A stretch of DNA of 64,000 nt from Alentia gelatinosa (Eukaryota > Annelida > Polychaeta > Phyllodocida > Polynoidae), in the NCBI GenBank assembly GCA_950022655.1, contig OX465584.1, forward strand, positions 43,940,723 to 44,004,722. Reading direction: 5' to 3'. A model generated the notes under the pieces. It was given only the letters and a program-made list of their open reading frames with translations, had not been told where the DNA came from and made no database searches. This document shows positions 1 to 12,093 of this stretch, one piece after another. Position 1 is the first letter of the stretch, and each line of letters starts with the position of its first letter. The position numbers and the translations under genes were made by a program.

Positions 1-582
1 AACAACCACAGAAGACAAAGTCTCATAGAAAGACTGCATTGACAATGCTGTAGAAGGGGAATGTAGCAGATTTGTGAATCAGCCGACCGTCAGCCTACTC
101 ACCGCGTACCTGGAGTACGTCCGGGACCACGCCCCTTCACCAGCGACCGTAGCCAACCAGAATGGCAGCATTGCTGAGTGACTCACCAGAAGTAGGTCAT
201 GAACTCATGTGGTAGCATCCATTCCACCATCTTGCTTCTGCCATGTGCAAATGTACCTGTAACTGTTAGACCTCTCTATAAAGAACCTTATACCATCAAA
301 TCTCACTTGAATCATTTAAATCATGTGTTGTTATTTTAGCTGTAACCAATAATAAGTAACGACAGGAAGTTTGATATACTCTATATGTAAGTATAACTGA
401 CGTTGGAGCTTAGTTGATTTTTGTTGAATAAATTTCATGTATCCCTCGAAACGTGAATCTAAATTTTAAAATACACATACAGTAGTATATAAATGTCCCT
501 TTATCAACATCCATTCATGTATATCATATTTAAGACTAATTCATACGTACTGCATATGTTCTTTATTTTCTCTCTTTTGAAG
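1..582. other. Intron or upstream flank of the transporter gene
   Basis: No coding exon is visible. The stretch ends in a pyrimidine-rich acceptor (AG at 581-582) that opens the first visible transporter exon, so most of it is probably intron. Positions 60-180 are more GC-rich than the rest, but I see no open frame with splice signals there. Confidence 0.5.
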
Positions 583-2311
583 GTTTCGGGTCCGCCATGT
601 ACCTCGTAACGAATATTAGTATTTTGAATCTATACTTCTCACAAAACCGGGGGAAAGCAAATGCCATAAGAAACTCTTTCACTGGCTTGGGTGCTCTCTA
701 TATGACACAGTTGCTCCCGTTTCTATTGGAGGAATACAATTATAGAGGCACATTTCTCATCTTAGGTGCTTTGATGCTAAACTTAATCCCTGCAGCCATG
801 CTATACCGATCTTTAGAGAAATCAAATAAAAAGCAAACAATACAGGGCAAAATACAGTTTGAACTCGACATGCAGAAGCTAAACGCCCGATCTCCGGCAG
901 AGGAGACTGATGCTACCGATGATCAAAGGAAAAACAGCGAGGTATCTGTAAACAGAGAAAAGGACGTTCATTTCGTTAAAGGAATAAAACAATCTTTCAC
1001 GGACGGGAAGATTCTAAGCTGTGTATGGATTGGCCTGAAAAAAAGTGCGACCATGCTTGGTTGCAATGCACTAAGAAACAGTAGTTTCTCCAAATTTGCC
1101 ATTTTGATGATTGGTTACAACATTTTGACCTCTCTGAATAAAAGTTTTGTAGCTGGTATGGCATTAGAAAAAGGATATAAGAAAACAGAAGTAACGCTTA
1201 TGATGTCTTTGAACTTTGCAATGGAGGTAACTTGTTGTCTGTGTAGCGGAATTGTATTTGATCTTCCCTTTGTGAGGGATAGACGATTCTTGACCTTCGC
1301 ATTGCTGGCATTTACGACTGGTGTTCTGGCATTCTGTCAACCTTTCATAACACCTATAGTGCCAGCTATCGCCTGTTGGATGTTGCTGGATGGTCTATTA
1401 GGTAGGGTTTATCCTCTAATGGCTCACGTTATCCCTTCCATTAAATAAAATGGGCGGCAGTAATATGCATCAAGGATCATATCTTTATATTTTCTAAGAC
1501 AATAAGAATATTAAATAAACCTTTAAAGATCTCGAGGAATCCAGTAAATGAATAAGACCTTGACACTTTTGTTATGTTGCGTTTCGAGAAACTCCAAGAG
1601 AAATGCCGCATATAATCATACTGAGACATCTAGGATTATGCGAGAAAATACATCTAAATGTTTGGACAACTTGTCATTTATCCACGCTTATATATTTTGC
1701 ATTGTTAAAAGAAATTTCCTATAGATACCAATATGAGAATTATGCCCACATCTTAAGTTCGATATTATTTTGACTTTATCGCAGTAATTGTTGATTTCAG
1801 GTGCCTTCAACGCTCAGGCACCGACAGTTTTGTCAGATCTTGTCTTGAGGTCGGAAATAACAAGTTCTATTGGATTGGTACGATGTATTCAGGGCATAGG
1901 AAATCTTGTGGGGCCGGTATTGGGAGGTAAGTGGCAATGAATTGGTCATCAATATTGCTATGAAAACTATGAAAATTAGTATGCCTGGGTAGATTAAAAA
2001 TGTTTCTCACCTAATAGAGGAATGCCTTTCCTAATCCTAAACGGAGCTTAATGAAGGGAAATAGTTATGGCAGAGATTGCTCCTGCTTCGCACTGTTGCT
2101 AAACAACACTGAAATGTAGGGACAGTTTTCGCGACGATTAAATACATGTCAGTTGAAATATAAAAATACTTATTTTATTTTTTCTATTCCTCACTAAGGC
2201 TTCCTTCGTGATGTCACAGGATCATATTCCCTTGCCTTTGTCGTCGGTGGGGCACAGATAAGTCTCATCAGTGTTGTCCTTTTGTCCATGAAGTTATGTA
2301 GATCACGGTAG
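583..2311 (+). CDS. Monocarboxylate-transporter-like MFS protein (SLC16 family), 3' part, three exons
   Basis: Exons are 583-1401, 1801-1926 and 2199-2311 (stop TAG 2309-2311). All three joints are in phase 1 with GT-AG borders (donors GTAGGG at 1402 and GTAAGT at 1927). The first exon opens with the SLC16-type stretch after TM3, including YFSQNRGKANA, followed by several hydrophobic helices, a charged cytoplasmic loop of about 90 residues (the TM6-TM7 loop of MCTs), and more helices. Exons 2 and 3 encode the family's C-terminal pattern: APTVLSDLV, then IQGIGNLVGPVLGG, FLRDVTGSYSLAF and a last helix. The protein would be a 12-TM plasma-membrane carrier of monocarboxylates or related organic anions; the substrate cannot be told. 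The N-terminal exons with the family's first signature lie left of the window. The ORF read straight through to 1448 runs into intron 1 and is not the true end. Confidence 0.88.
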
Positions 2312-2601
2312 AGAAGACACAGGCAGATTTCACACTATCAGATCACATAAATGAGGGCATTCAACAGTCTATCAAGACCTCGTTTGCTACATGTAAATAT
2401 ACTTAATCAGAATATAATACAAACTCTGGCTGAAAACAGTTATCTATAGCAATGGGGCCTACCTGGGAGCAATAAAACAACTTTTATGACAGTAAAAGAT
2501 ACTAAAATGAGATGAAACAACCAAGTAAAGGGTTGATACATATGTATAAGCCTACAGTTACCATGATTTTTCATTTTAAGAATAAAAGCACAGGTCCTCA
2601 C
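2312..2601 (+). other. Likely 3' UTR and flank of the transporter
   Basis: AATAAA hexamers at 2471-2476 and 2581-2586 are candidate poly(A) signals. Nothing else is recognised before the repeat cluster that begins at 2602. Confidence 0.4.
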
Positions 2602-2696
2602 CTGGGCCCTGTTTTTCAGTCACGACAATCGTTATGGGCGACGTGTTTTTGCCATCAGTGTTCGATAAGCAGGACACTGTAGTGAACAGGCGATAT
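2602..2696 (+). mobile_element. Truncated left end of a family-F1 inverted-repeat element
   Basis: It begins CTGGGCCCTGTTTTTCAGTC and continues with the ACGACAATCGTTATGGGCGAC stretch found at the left end of the complete F1 copies (2842, 14788). It stops where an F2 terminus starts at about 2697. Confidence 0.7.
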
Positions 2697-2841
2697 GGGG
2701 GTTTTTCAGTTGAGACGATCTCAGGTGATCTCAAGTGAAAGGATCTCAACTTGAGACCAGTTGATACTTATCTCAACTTTTTTATTCGGTGCTTAAACTT
2801 AGTCTAATTAGAAGATATTTAAAGAAAAGCGAACTAATAAC

Positions 2842-3656
2842 CTGGGCCCTGTTTTTCAGTTACGACAATCGTTATGAACGACATGTTTTGAGTGTGCTAT
2901 AGTCGCGACATTTTAGAGGGTCGGACAATGATCGCCGCTCTACGACACGTAGTGAAGTGTGCTATAGTCACGACACATGGAAGGTCACATGGGTAAATTT
3001 GTCTCCCAAACTGTCTTAGACCTAAGACATCTATGGACATATCGTACAGAATGCGCAACTTCACTTCCCATAGGAATTAAGCGATGAAATTTTAACACCA
3101 GTAAGGTATATATATATAACCTATAATCGTACCAAATATGATGAAAATCAGCGGCACCGTTCTGAAGTTATCGGCATTTGAATTTTGTCATAGCAATCAC
3201 TGCTATGGTGGCCAGTGTAGCCCTATGCTCACGTGACACTAATTTATGCAGTGACCTCGACATTCACTGCGCACGGGAGGTGGGAAGGTGACTGGCCACC
3301 AGACAAGACGATTTCTATGATGAAATTCTAACGCCGGTAACGGTGCAGCCGATTTTCTTCATATTTGGTACGATTATAGGTCATATATATCCCTTACTCG
3401 TGTTAAAATTTCATTGCTTAATTCGTATGGAGAGCACGGGAAATCCTCTATATATGCACAGTGGTTTGTTATAGAACCTAAGACAGTTCTATACTAGTCT
3501 TAGCGGACGATACTTTTAGCAGCGATCGTGAGTGGCGCACTACGATCGTGTCTATAGAACACCCGCCATCTTTTGTCTTCCAAAATGTCGTACATTCGCT
3601 ATACAATCTTAGGGTATCGGTAATAACGATTGTCGTGACTGAAAAACAGGGCCCTG
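2842..3656. mobile_element. Complete family-F1 non-autonomous element, large foldback
   Basis: The ends CTGGGCCCTGTTTTTCAGT and its inverse at 3638-3656 form the TIR. The interior is itself a long imperfect inverted repeat: the block at 3068-3200 returns reversed at 3286-3430, and both contain the phrase around ACCTATAATCGTACCAAATATG. It has no coding capacity. It is inserted in the F2 element. Confidence 0.75.
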
Positions 3657-3793
3657 GCAAAGCTATATACCAATTTTCAAATTATTCTTTTGCTTATTAT
3701 GACCATGAGAAACATTTGAAAAGAGAGTGAAAAAGTGCAGTCACTGCACCACTTGGGCCACATGTGAAATTCCTACTGGTATGCTCGAAAACA

Positions 3794-3844
3794 GTCTCAA
3801 CTTGAGATCGGTCTCAACTTGAGATCGGTCTCAACTTGAGATCG
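3794..3844 (+). repeat. Three tandem 17-bp units
   Basis: GTCTCAACTTGAGATCG occurs three times head to tail (3794-3810, 3811-3827, 3828-3844). The unit contains the palindrome typical of F2 subterminal regions. Confidence 0.9.
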
Positions 3845-4156
3845 GTTCACAAAAGGTATCATGAGGGACAAAAATAATAGGTGATTTAGAGGTAATTTTT
3901 AGACCTAAGCTGGTTTTTTATTTTTTTTTTCTATTTTTTTATTTAGTACTGTAGGAGGGCATTGCAGATTTTCAGGTCGTCTTTTCACATGACGAATTAC
4001 AGAGAGTAGCGAGCATAAAACAATTCCATTCACTTAGAAGAAATTTATACAAGGTGATGATGTTGGTAATGGAAATGGAGGATATAATGAGTTTATTAAG
4101 ATCACCGATCGCATTGAGACCAGCGTACTCGATTCAGGCAAACCCAGTAGGCTAGT

Positions 4157-5922
4157 TCAATTGTAGCGCTCAAAATACTTCAGCTTCACATGTTTTTTGA
4201 ATGTATAGAGACTACTATTCTGTATTTTAAATGGGAGTTCATTCCAGTAGTTCATACTGTAATAAACAGGGCTTTTTCGGAAGAAAGATGTTTTCGGCCT
4301 CTTTAGTTTAATAGTTCTTTTATGCTGGGTACGAGTCATCGGTTCACTTGTTACCTCAATATCAGCAGCAATTTTCCTCATTAACAAAGTTTTTAAATAC
4401 TTTCTTCTATTTTCTAGCCTTTGTACGCGACATACCGCGTGCAATTCGTCTGTGGATTTATCCCCTATAATACTTCTCGTACAGATGCGAAGACCCCGAT
4501 TCTGTCCAACTTGCAGCTTGTTTCTTAAAGATTGACTAGCCCCTTCCAGAAAATAACCCGGATAGTCAAATATGGGCGCTATTAGAGTAGTGTAGATTCT
4601 AACACTTGTCGTTTCATCTATATATTTCCTGATTTTTGCAAACCTAAACAATCTGTAGTTTATCTTTTTTAGAGTTTCAGTTACACATTTTGTCCAGCTG
4701 AGCGTTTCGTCGATCGTTATGCCCAAGTAGGAATACGAATTACAAAAAGGGAGGACACTTTCATCTATGACTAATCTCACTCGTTGTTGGACTTCTTTTA
4801 CCTTATTAAGTTGGTACCTCGATCCAAAAAGACAAACCTTTGATTTACTTGTGTTAATTTTCATAAAGTTTGTGTTACACCAATGATCTAACAATTTTAA
4901 GTCTGCATTCAACCTATGTAGAGAATTTTCCTGAATATCATCCGTTGTATATAAGACAAGATCGTCTGCATAAGCTATATGAGAGCAGTTAAAAGAGGTG
5001 GTAATCATATCATTTATGTAACAATTAAACAATAACGGTCCTAATATACTCCCCTGTGGTACTCCATTACTAACTGGCAAATAACTAGATAAAGTCTCCC
5101 CAACCCTTACTCTTTGCATCCTATTATTAAGATAATTTTTGGTCCAATCAACAATATAAGAATTAAGTCCCATTAAATGAAGTTTCTCAATTAGAATTTT
5201 GTGATTAACCCTGTCAAAAGCCTTACTTAGATCAACAAAAATTACCGTGACAACCCTCCCATCATCCCTGTATTTATATAGATCTTGAACAAATTTAGTA
5301 ACAGCATCAACAGTGCCCCTCCCCTTTCTAAAACCGAATTGATTTGAGTTTAAAATATCATGTATATCTAGATGTTCGGTGATCGACTTATGAATAACTT
5401 TCTCGATAATTTTCCCCGGTAAGGGCACAGTGAAATAGGTCTCCAATCACTCACAGATTCAGATATACCGTTTTTCAGAATAGGAACAATGTCCGCTTTA
5501 GCCCACTCAACAGGAAATATTGACACATTTATAGACGTTTGATATAAATGTCTGAGCTGGTCAATAATAATTGTGAAAACATCCTTCAAGATTCGAGAGT
5601 TAATATTTCTTACCCCGCTACTTTTTCCTGTATCTATATCGTTTACTAGTTCATATAAGTCAGATAGGGTAACAGTTGGTTTGACCGTTTCAAATTTTGG
5701 ATCATTTTCCATTTGATTATCTGTCTCGTACATAATGTCTTCGATTGCAGTATCAGACGAAGGATCACCAATACTATTAAAAAATGCATTCATATAATCT
5801 GGGAGTTTATCCAGCTCAACATAACAACTAGTATCCTTATCAAATAATTTTGGGACTGTAGTGGTGGTTACAGGATCATAGAGGTGTTTAATAGACTGCC
5901 AAAATTTTCTCGGGCTATCCAG
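4157..5922 (-). pseudogene. 5'-truncated LINE reverse transcriptase (CR1/Jockey-like group)
   Basis: Read on the minus strand from about 5922 (frame containing SPRKFWQSIKHLYDP) to the stop at 4157. RT landmarks in order are DWRPISL, QFGFRKGRGTVDAV, FVDLSKAFDRVNH, GVPQGSILGPLLFN, the catalytic AYADD, and SYLGITID in the thumb, followed by the C-terminal region. One frameshift near 5440 splits it into two ORFs (5368-5793 and 4157-5446). The endonuclease domain and 5' UTR are missing, which is usual for dead-on-arrival LINE copies. No poly(A) tail is obvious. The clade call rests on motif style only. Confidence 0.85.
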
Positions 5923-6146
5923 TTACCCACAGGAAGATCACTATAGAACTTGAGATCGCTCTACACAGAGGGTTAGGGATCTCAACTTGAGATCATTGGA
6001 GTTGAGATCCCCTAAGATCAGCTGTGTATACTGGAGACAACGTCTGAAAAACACTTTCCGCCATTGATCTCAAAGTCGGTCTCAGGATCTTGGATCGATC
6101 TTTGCAGATCTCAAGTTGAGATCTACTCGACTGAAAAACAACCCCA

Positions 6147-7562
6147 AGGAACGTATCAGGTGTACTGATGGTAACATTGTCAGTGTGTTTCTACTTTCTA
6201 CATTAGGCAACGACATACAGACTATATCCTTTGTATCATGAAAGTGTAGGATATCTTATGCATCCTGGATGTGCTGATCATCTCTCAATGAGAGGAACAC
6301 AGAGAATACAGGGCGAATATCTATCCAGCTGATCCATAGTCCAACTGGGAATGGTGGGTCAGTCCCAAAGTTGTCGGGTATTTCGTGTTTCCACTGTAGT
6401 CCCTTTGATTTTCTGCTCCAATAAGCGATAGTGTTCTATGTGGTCTGTATTTGTCAATATATCTTGGTGAGCAAGAGGTTTTTACCAACCTAATACGGAG
6501 TCTCCATACTAAACCTATGGAGTCTCCAGATCGCTACGGAGTAGATTCCAGTTTTCCGGATTCTACTCAGTGGAATACTGCTTTTTCGCCCACGTGACGA
6601 GCATTATATAAACAATGCATAGCGCTTACATCTTATTTCTAATAATTTATAAAATGAATTCTAATAATTAGTAGAAAGGTGAGTAATGAATAAAACATTA
6701 CAATGATTTTAATCTCTGTGGCTGTATTCTCTTTGTAGTTGACACTATGCAGTACTCCTTGCTATCGTTTGGTGTTTTACTACGTGTCAACTTTATGGAG
6801 AATGTGGCCACAGAGATCAAAATCATGGTAATATTTTGTATGTATCAGATATTTAGAATGAAATATTCAGCGAAACAATGTAGGGCATCTGGCAAGAAAG
6901 AGCTAATGGTTACAGGAATACCTTTCTCTTTTCATGTGACCTGCTACCAGATCGCTCCTTTTCACCACATAGGCAATTATCGACCTCAATTTATATTTGC
7001 TTCCTGTATGCAAAGTTACCTGTAAACTATCATTACCAACGATATCGGTCACCAACCTGGAATATCTCCGTCCTTGACATGGATACAAATACTATTGCTC
7101 GGTTCCTTTCATAGAATTGGCCAGCGCAAGATGAGTAGAGAGGTGTACAACGCGGTACCATACAACTCTTTCCTGAAATAATAGAGCAAGGTTTCAAAAG
7201 TCGGTCCTGATGTAAACAATATGAGTGAAAAGTTCATGTAAAAGGTGTCACCTTATTTCAAATACATGTACGTCGTTGTATACACTGTTTATATATGTAT
7301 ACCTCACGAAAAAGGCAAACATCGCAGCCCTAGTCCAACAGGCTGCCCATAAATGACGTCATCCTATTTTTGACACCACCCTCCCTTGTCATGTTTTTGT
7401 CATATATCCTTATCATTGTTGGTCATGGAAACTGGAACCCACACTCCCCCCACTGCTATATGACGTCATTTAGTTACACTTTTCAATGTTAAAGGAGTCG
7501 AAGGTGGTGAATGAGTGAGAAGGCAGAGTAACTCAAGACAAGCACGGTCGTCAATGAGTTAC
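6147..7562. other. No gene seen
   Basis: AT-rich intergenic or intronic DNA. Short open frames (for example 6747-7025) have no splice context or domain resemblance. Around 7339-7365 lies one end of a widespread MITE phrase (GCCCATAAATGACGTCA), with a possible inverse at 7461-7471. Confidence 0.4.
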
Positions 7563-7656
7563 CCCTTGTCTGAGCTGATGGGGATCTCCTGTCTGGGTCG
7601 TCCTCCACCAGGGCGCCGTGTCCAGCATCTATCTGGGAGCTCGATGTGACGTCCAT
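7563..7656 (-). CDS. Candidate first coding exon, unrecognised protein
   Basis: Starts at ATG 7656 on the minus strand and encodes 31 residues, acidic and Ser-rich (MDVTSSSQIDAGHG and on). It ends at a possible donor GTAACT at 7562, in phase 1. There is no homology I recognise. It may belong with the TSP1-like exon at 8233-8367, but the order of the two (this one is downstream on the minus strand) argues against a simple start exon. Confidence 0.2.
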
Positions 7657-8232
7657 GTTCGCCGTGCAGTTATAAGGGGTGGATGTGTAAATTTCAGTGT
7701 AACGATGGTATTCATCAAGAATGGGCGAATCGCAGTGACCAATGCGGGTCTCTATGCATAAAACGTATTCATTGAATTTGCTGAAAAGACAGAGGAAACG
7801 ACAAAGGTTCTTATTTTACATACGACTACAGATAAGTTATATTTCAAGCAAGCTTTATAAATCAGCATTCAAAATTGATATTCCAACAGCAGAGGAGTTA
7901 AAGCGTATGGCAGAGAACTAAGAGTATTTCTACTTACAGGGCGGATGGCTCCACGTTCGATACATATTATGGTTTGGAGGTACTCTAAACAGATTTACCG
8001 CCCGGTTTAGATCGTGAATAATCATCAGAAGCTTTTTTTATTCTTCTTTTAGACAGAAAGCAGGAAATAACTCAAAGAAGATATCTCGTCTTGTGTGATT
8101 ATCATTTACATAATACCAAACTGGAACCATTTGGACAAGCAATAGGCCAACTTCTAGTACTAAACTTTTAACAGTAAATTGTATCTCTCAAAGTCCGTTT
8201 AGAGGTATATCGTTGACTAGGAATCCTTTCAC

Positions 8233-8367
8233 AAGAACAGTCATGGAAGTACACACCTACACACGACGGAGAATTGGGATGAGGGTCGTTGCAGGATGGC
8301 TGTCTGTATGGCAGACAGAGGAGAGTTACACTGTCGGTACAGTAGCGCGACCATTTTCCGTCCACAG
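8233..8367 (-). CDS. Orphan TSP1-like exon (thrombospondin type 1 repeat, degenerate)
   Basis: A 135-nt minus-strand exon bordered by AG (8368-8369) and a GT donor (8232-8231), phase 1-1, the usual arrangement for TSP1 modules. It starts VDGKWS and ends with the spacing C-NDPHPNSPSC-VGVYFHDC, which resembles the second half of a TSP1 repeat (CxxPxPxxxxxxCxGxxxxxxxC). The WSxWSxCS core is largely lost (WSRYCTDSVTLLC), so the module is either divergent or a decaying pseudo-exon. TSP1 modules are extracellular. No partner exon is certain nearby; a strong donor on the same strand follows a short frame at about 7950. Confidence 0.35.
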
Positions 8368-8474
8368 CTATGAGCTTCACACGGCTCAAAATAGAGGGCA
8401 CCAGTCAACCACAGGAGGAAATAGTACTGGGTTACGCATGTGAACTTCTTAAATAAGGACGTCATATCAAACAT

Positions 8475-10400
8475 AATCTGGAATAAAGCAAAGAAGATAT
8501 GTGTTGAATCAAGAGGTTGAGATGAAATTCCAACATACTTCTAAAATGTATGGTAAAGTGTTGATTGAAACGTTCTAGATACTATGGTCAATTCTTTCAC
8601 AAAAACTGGACAAATGTGTGGCTTGTGTGGTCCACAAAACAATGGTTAATAAGAATTCATTCATTGTGATGGGAAACCGGTATGTTGTAAATATATTCTT
8701 TATCTATTGCTTGTCTAGTTTTAGATATATATCGACCGCAATTCCCAGGCGGAAAGTTGAAACCCATAAACCCATACATACATTTTGACATTGAAATTAT
8801 GCGTTATCTAATTTAACAAATTATTGGAAGTAATCGGTGTTTACTATTTACAACATGATCGGTATAACTATATTACATAGATTGCTTCCGGGTACTGGTC
8901 ATACGTCAATCACCTTAATGATTCGGAATTCCAAACGAAACTTGGGAAACGCATCTATCATTTAATATGTATGGAGACGTCGTAGAGTTAAGCAAAATTG
9001 AATCAAGGATTCTATGTATAAACTAATCCAAGGAACCTCTAACACAAAGAGGTTATAAAGTGAATTGTACGATGTGTACTCTCAGAGACCAGACTAATGA
9101 TATAACACGAGGATACGTTGATGTACCAATAAACTCCCTGATGAAGCAAGATGAAACCAGAAGGAAGAAGGTAACACAAGGTCTAGAAGAGTCTTTGGCT
9201 TTGATTAATTTCTGAGAGTGGATCTAAGAAGTGTCAGCTTTCTTTGCTTATTTGAGCGTCTGAGCAACGTAACAGTTCATTCAGAAACATATGACTGAAT
9301 ATAAATATGAATATTTAGAAACATATGACTAATAATGAAGGTTGTACAGCATTTTGCATAATGACCGAGATGCAGTTCTTTTGAGTGATTGGAATTTCCT
9401 CTGGAGAATGTCAATTGGAGATTTGAGAGGCAAATGTATTTTTGGCCAGCAACCAAATCTTTGGCGGGACACCATACCCTCCGGGTCATTTTTCCAATCA
9501 TCTAATTGGTTGCCGGGGGTTCGGCACTTTTGTGTGCCAAAGAGACAGCAATTATCGATACTGGACCCCCCCCCCCCCCCCCTCACGAATCCGCGTATTC
9601 CCAAACTGATAGCAGAGATGAATATTCACAGCCCTTGAGCCGCGACAAAAACGTCAACTAGTAAACTGTCTATTGAAAATGAGGGATGTTACATTAGTAT
9701 TTGATAACTTATTCTTAAAACAGTTAAAATAGGTGTTTTGTGTGTTCATTTTTGTAAAGTACAGTTAACCAATATGTAAGAATATCTAAAGGTACCCAAG
9801 AACAAACTAGTCCCAGTGCAAAAACATAACAAGTAATGACTTTGGGAAATTAATAGCTTTTTGTATGTCTACAATATTCATTCCCTATACAATGTCATCC
9901 GTACGCATTCTCTGTCAATGAAAAGGTGGCGATTTAGGCTATCGTCATTCTATCATGCTATGAGATGACAAGTGCATATTGAATTGTATATCAATGACTA
10001 ACACAGAAGAGTTTACCACGAATAAATTTACTGAATTACATTTTACTGTAGAAATTTAGGAGTAATTATGAGTACATGAATTATTCATCACGAGCTATTG
10101 AATACCCCTACAGAGTATAGTATGTAATAAAATGAAACAAAAGAAAATTTGTGTATTGTGGATGGGTGGAATCCGAATTCGCTGGTGGTCGGAGAGAGAG
10201 ACAGTAGCTGAGGGTAGGGAGGCCTTCTCAGAGCCAAAATACAAGCAATATTCATATCTTAGAACATTGATAATGAAGTCTACCGTATTGGTTATTTCAT
10301 TCAAAGTACACAAAAAAGGAAATAAGTACATGGAAAAATGGCTTCAAGAGTAGGAAACATAGATTCAGGTCATATGACAGATCTACATAGAGAGTGAAAA
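8475..10400. other. No gene seen; poly(C) tract
   Basis: Mostly AT-rich unique-looking DNA. A run of about 18 C starts near 9567. Short ORFs overlap on both strands without codon or splice support. Confidence 0.45.
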
Positions 10401-10520
10401 ACACTTATGGCTAGAGGGTCGAGGTGGCTACAGATTTACCCATACCAGAGTTTACGTACTACAGGTCTGGCGGCCAGTATAGCTTACACCCAACATGTCT
10501 CCCAGCCTTATCTTACTACA

Positions 10521-10534
10521 TGGTGGCAGAGGTG
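10521..10534 (+). other. Possible retroelement primer-binding site
   Basis: TGGTGGCAGAGGTG follows a CTACA that could be an LTR end (10516-10520). This resembles Gypsy primer-binding sites, but no matching LTR copy is in the window and it does not match the LTR at 17606-18130. It may come from the same older element as the RNase H fragment at 10880. Confidence 0.3.
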
Positions 10535-10879
10535 AAGATCCTAAATGCTCCATAAAAACAAAGTAGTTCCTATACTCTCTATACAGTGTTTATGAATGTT
10601 CATTGACTGCTTTCAGATGATCAAGAGGAATTCACTCCCTCTAATTGTCATACAAAAAGGATCATGAACTATGATAACTGACTTTACGCTCTATGTAAAT
10701 ATCCACTAATTGTGCTTTAAAAGAATAAAAATACATATCTAGGACAAAGGCTGTCCAAATTTCCATGTTAGTAGCATATCCATGGAAATGGGAGAAATGG
10801 GAGAAAACTTTCAGCAGGTTTCAATGCACATTGACAAGGAGGAACAAAGGCTGCCAATCTGCTCCATTTCTATATCCCT

Positions 10880-11050
10880 CAATGGGGCTAAAGCCAGGTA
10901 TGCAGTCATCAAGAAGGATGCACTTGCATTGACCACAGTCTACAAGAAGTTTTAAGAGTATATCCTTGGTCTCAATTTCACTATCGAAGCAGACTACAAG
11001 CCATTGGTACTTCTCCTATTAACTACCGACTTTTCAAAATGCTTCCAAGT
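10880..11050 (+). pseudogene. Gypsy-type RNase H fragment
   Basis: The frame reading RYAVIKKDALALTTVYKKF, stop, EYILGLNFTIEADYKPLVLLL is the typical end of the RNase H domain of Mag/CsRN1-like Gypsy elements (RYAxIEKExLAxxW... TDHKPL). One in-frame TAA and no flanking RT or integrase make it a relic, different in type from the two large Gypsy elements in this window. Confidence 0.65.
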
Positions 11051-11691
11051 ATCCTATGCCTGAGGCTTAGGATGATGTGATTCAGCCCACATTGCAAGAA
11101 TGGTTGCCCTGGGTTTTTTCCGCACTGGAGTACCACTTACACCCCCACCAGGGACAAAGGAGGCACAACACGGAGAGAGTTTTAAAACAACATACCCAAG
11201 CAACCTCTCTTGGCTGTTGATCTGCTCTTAAACGATACCAGTATCATTATACCAAAAGCACCATCCTCTAGCCAAGCAAGTCCTCCAGGGCGTGGCGTGC
11301 CTCGCCGTCCACGTTCCCTTGCCAGTCCCACCTCTCTCGGCTGACCTCGTCCCTCTCCTGGCAAGGTCGGCTGATCGCACAGGGCCTCAAGGGAGAGTCC
11401 TGAAGGCTGCACTTCTGATCGGCCACGCCTCCATGCTTCGAGGCTCTAACCTCATCTCCCCCTCAGCCCTTGGGCCTGGCCCCCACACCCTCCTGCGCAG
11501 ATGAAAAGGAAGGAACCCGTTCCAACCTTGCCAGAAAAGTGAGGAATACAAGGTACGGTCGCTACGATCTGTACTAAGTATCTCTCACCCGGGCACCCAT
11601 CTGCAACGGCTTTGTCAACGCGGATGCGACCTCAGAACCTTGGACGGGATCTCTCGGTTCATTAGGTAGCCGTCTCCCTTAGGAGGGTGAC

Positions 11692-12056
11692 GCTGGTATG
11701 TGCCGGCTAGAATTCTGGGAAGAAAGATAGACTTATTACTAGATACTGGGGCAAGTCGCTCTGTATTGAACAATGGGCTCTATCAGTCTCTCTAGTTCGC
11801 CCAGGAATGTTATGTTCCTGGAGCCTCTGCAAAGGCTGCTAATGGCGCTCAAATGAGATGCTATGGCAGTGTCATCATTCCGATCTCGGTAGGTAACACT
11901 GAATTTGTATGGGGTCACATACTAAGTGATATCGAAGAGAGCGGAATACTAGGAGTAGATTTTCTTACCCTCTATGGAGGCTCTGTGGATCTACAGGATG
12001 GCACACTCCGACTCAAATACCCTGAGTTAATGGAGGTGGAATGTAGTTGTCGATGA
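11692..12056 (+). pseudogene. Retropepsin-like aspartic protease of Gypsy element 1
   Basis: The frame reads ARILGRKIDLLLDTGASRSV with the catalytic DTGAS triad motif, then after one in-frame TAG (about 11794) the second half with ILGVDFL, the hydrophobic-hydrophobic-G-DFL motif near the end of Gypsy proteases. The frame ends at TGA 12054-12056. It would have cut the Gag-Pol polyprotein. Confidence 0.85.
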
Positions 12057-12093
12057 ATCTCTTCGGTGATTTCTGTCCGACAAGATGTGGGCA

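Larger units (their letters stand above)
2697..6146. mobile_element. Family-F2 inverted-repeat element, expanded by nested insertions
   Basis: The left end GTTTTTCAGTTGAGACGATC and the right end (reading outward CTCGACTGAAAAAC, about 6130-6143) are inverted copies. The first 150 bases match the left half of the complete F2 copy at 24909-25734, including the GAGACCAGTTGATACTT stretch. The F2 match breaks at about 2841 and resumes after 3656, so the F1 element lies inside it. A LINE fragment (4157-5922) is also inside. Palindromic GATCTCAACTTGAGATC units recur near both ends. No transposase ORF is seen, so the element is non-autonomous. Confidence 0.65.

Noticed and set aside
3478..3730. Overlapping ORFs on both strands with similar lengths
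   Set aside because: They lie in the foldback core of an F1 element, and the mirror-image ORFs follow from the palindromic DNA.
9052..9167. Possible + exon ending in a YVDVP-containing tail before GTAACA
   Set aside because: The frame is open and has a donor-like end, but the acceptor is weak, no domain is recognised and no neighbouring exon fits.
11182..11504. GC-rich ORFs on both strands
   Set aside because: Both frames look like composition effects; no nucleocapsid knuckle or other Gypsy feature is visible.
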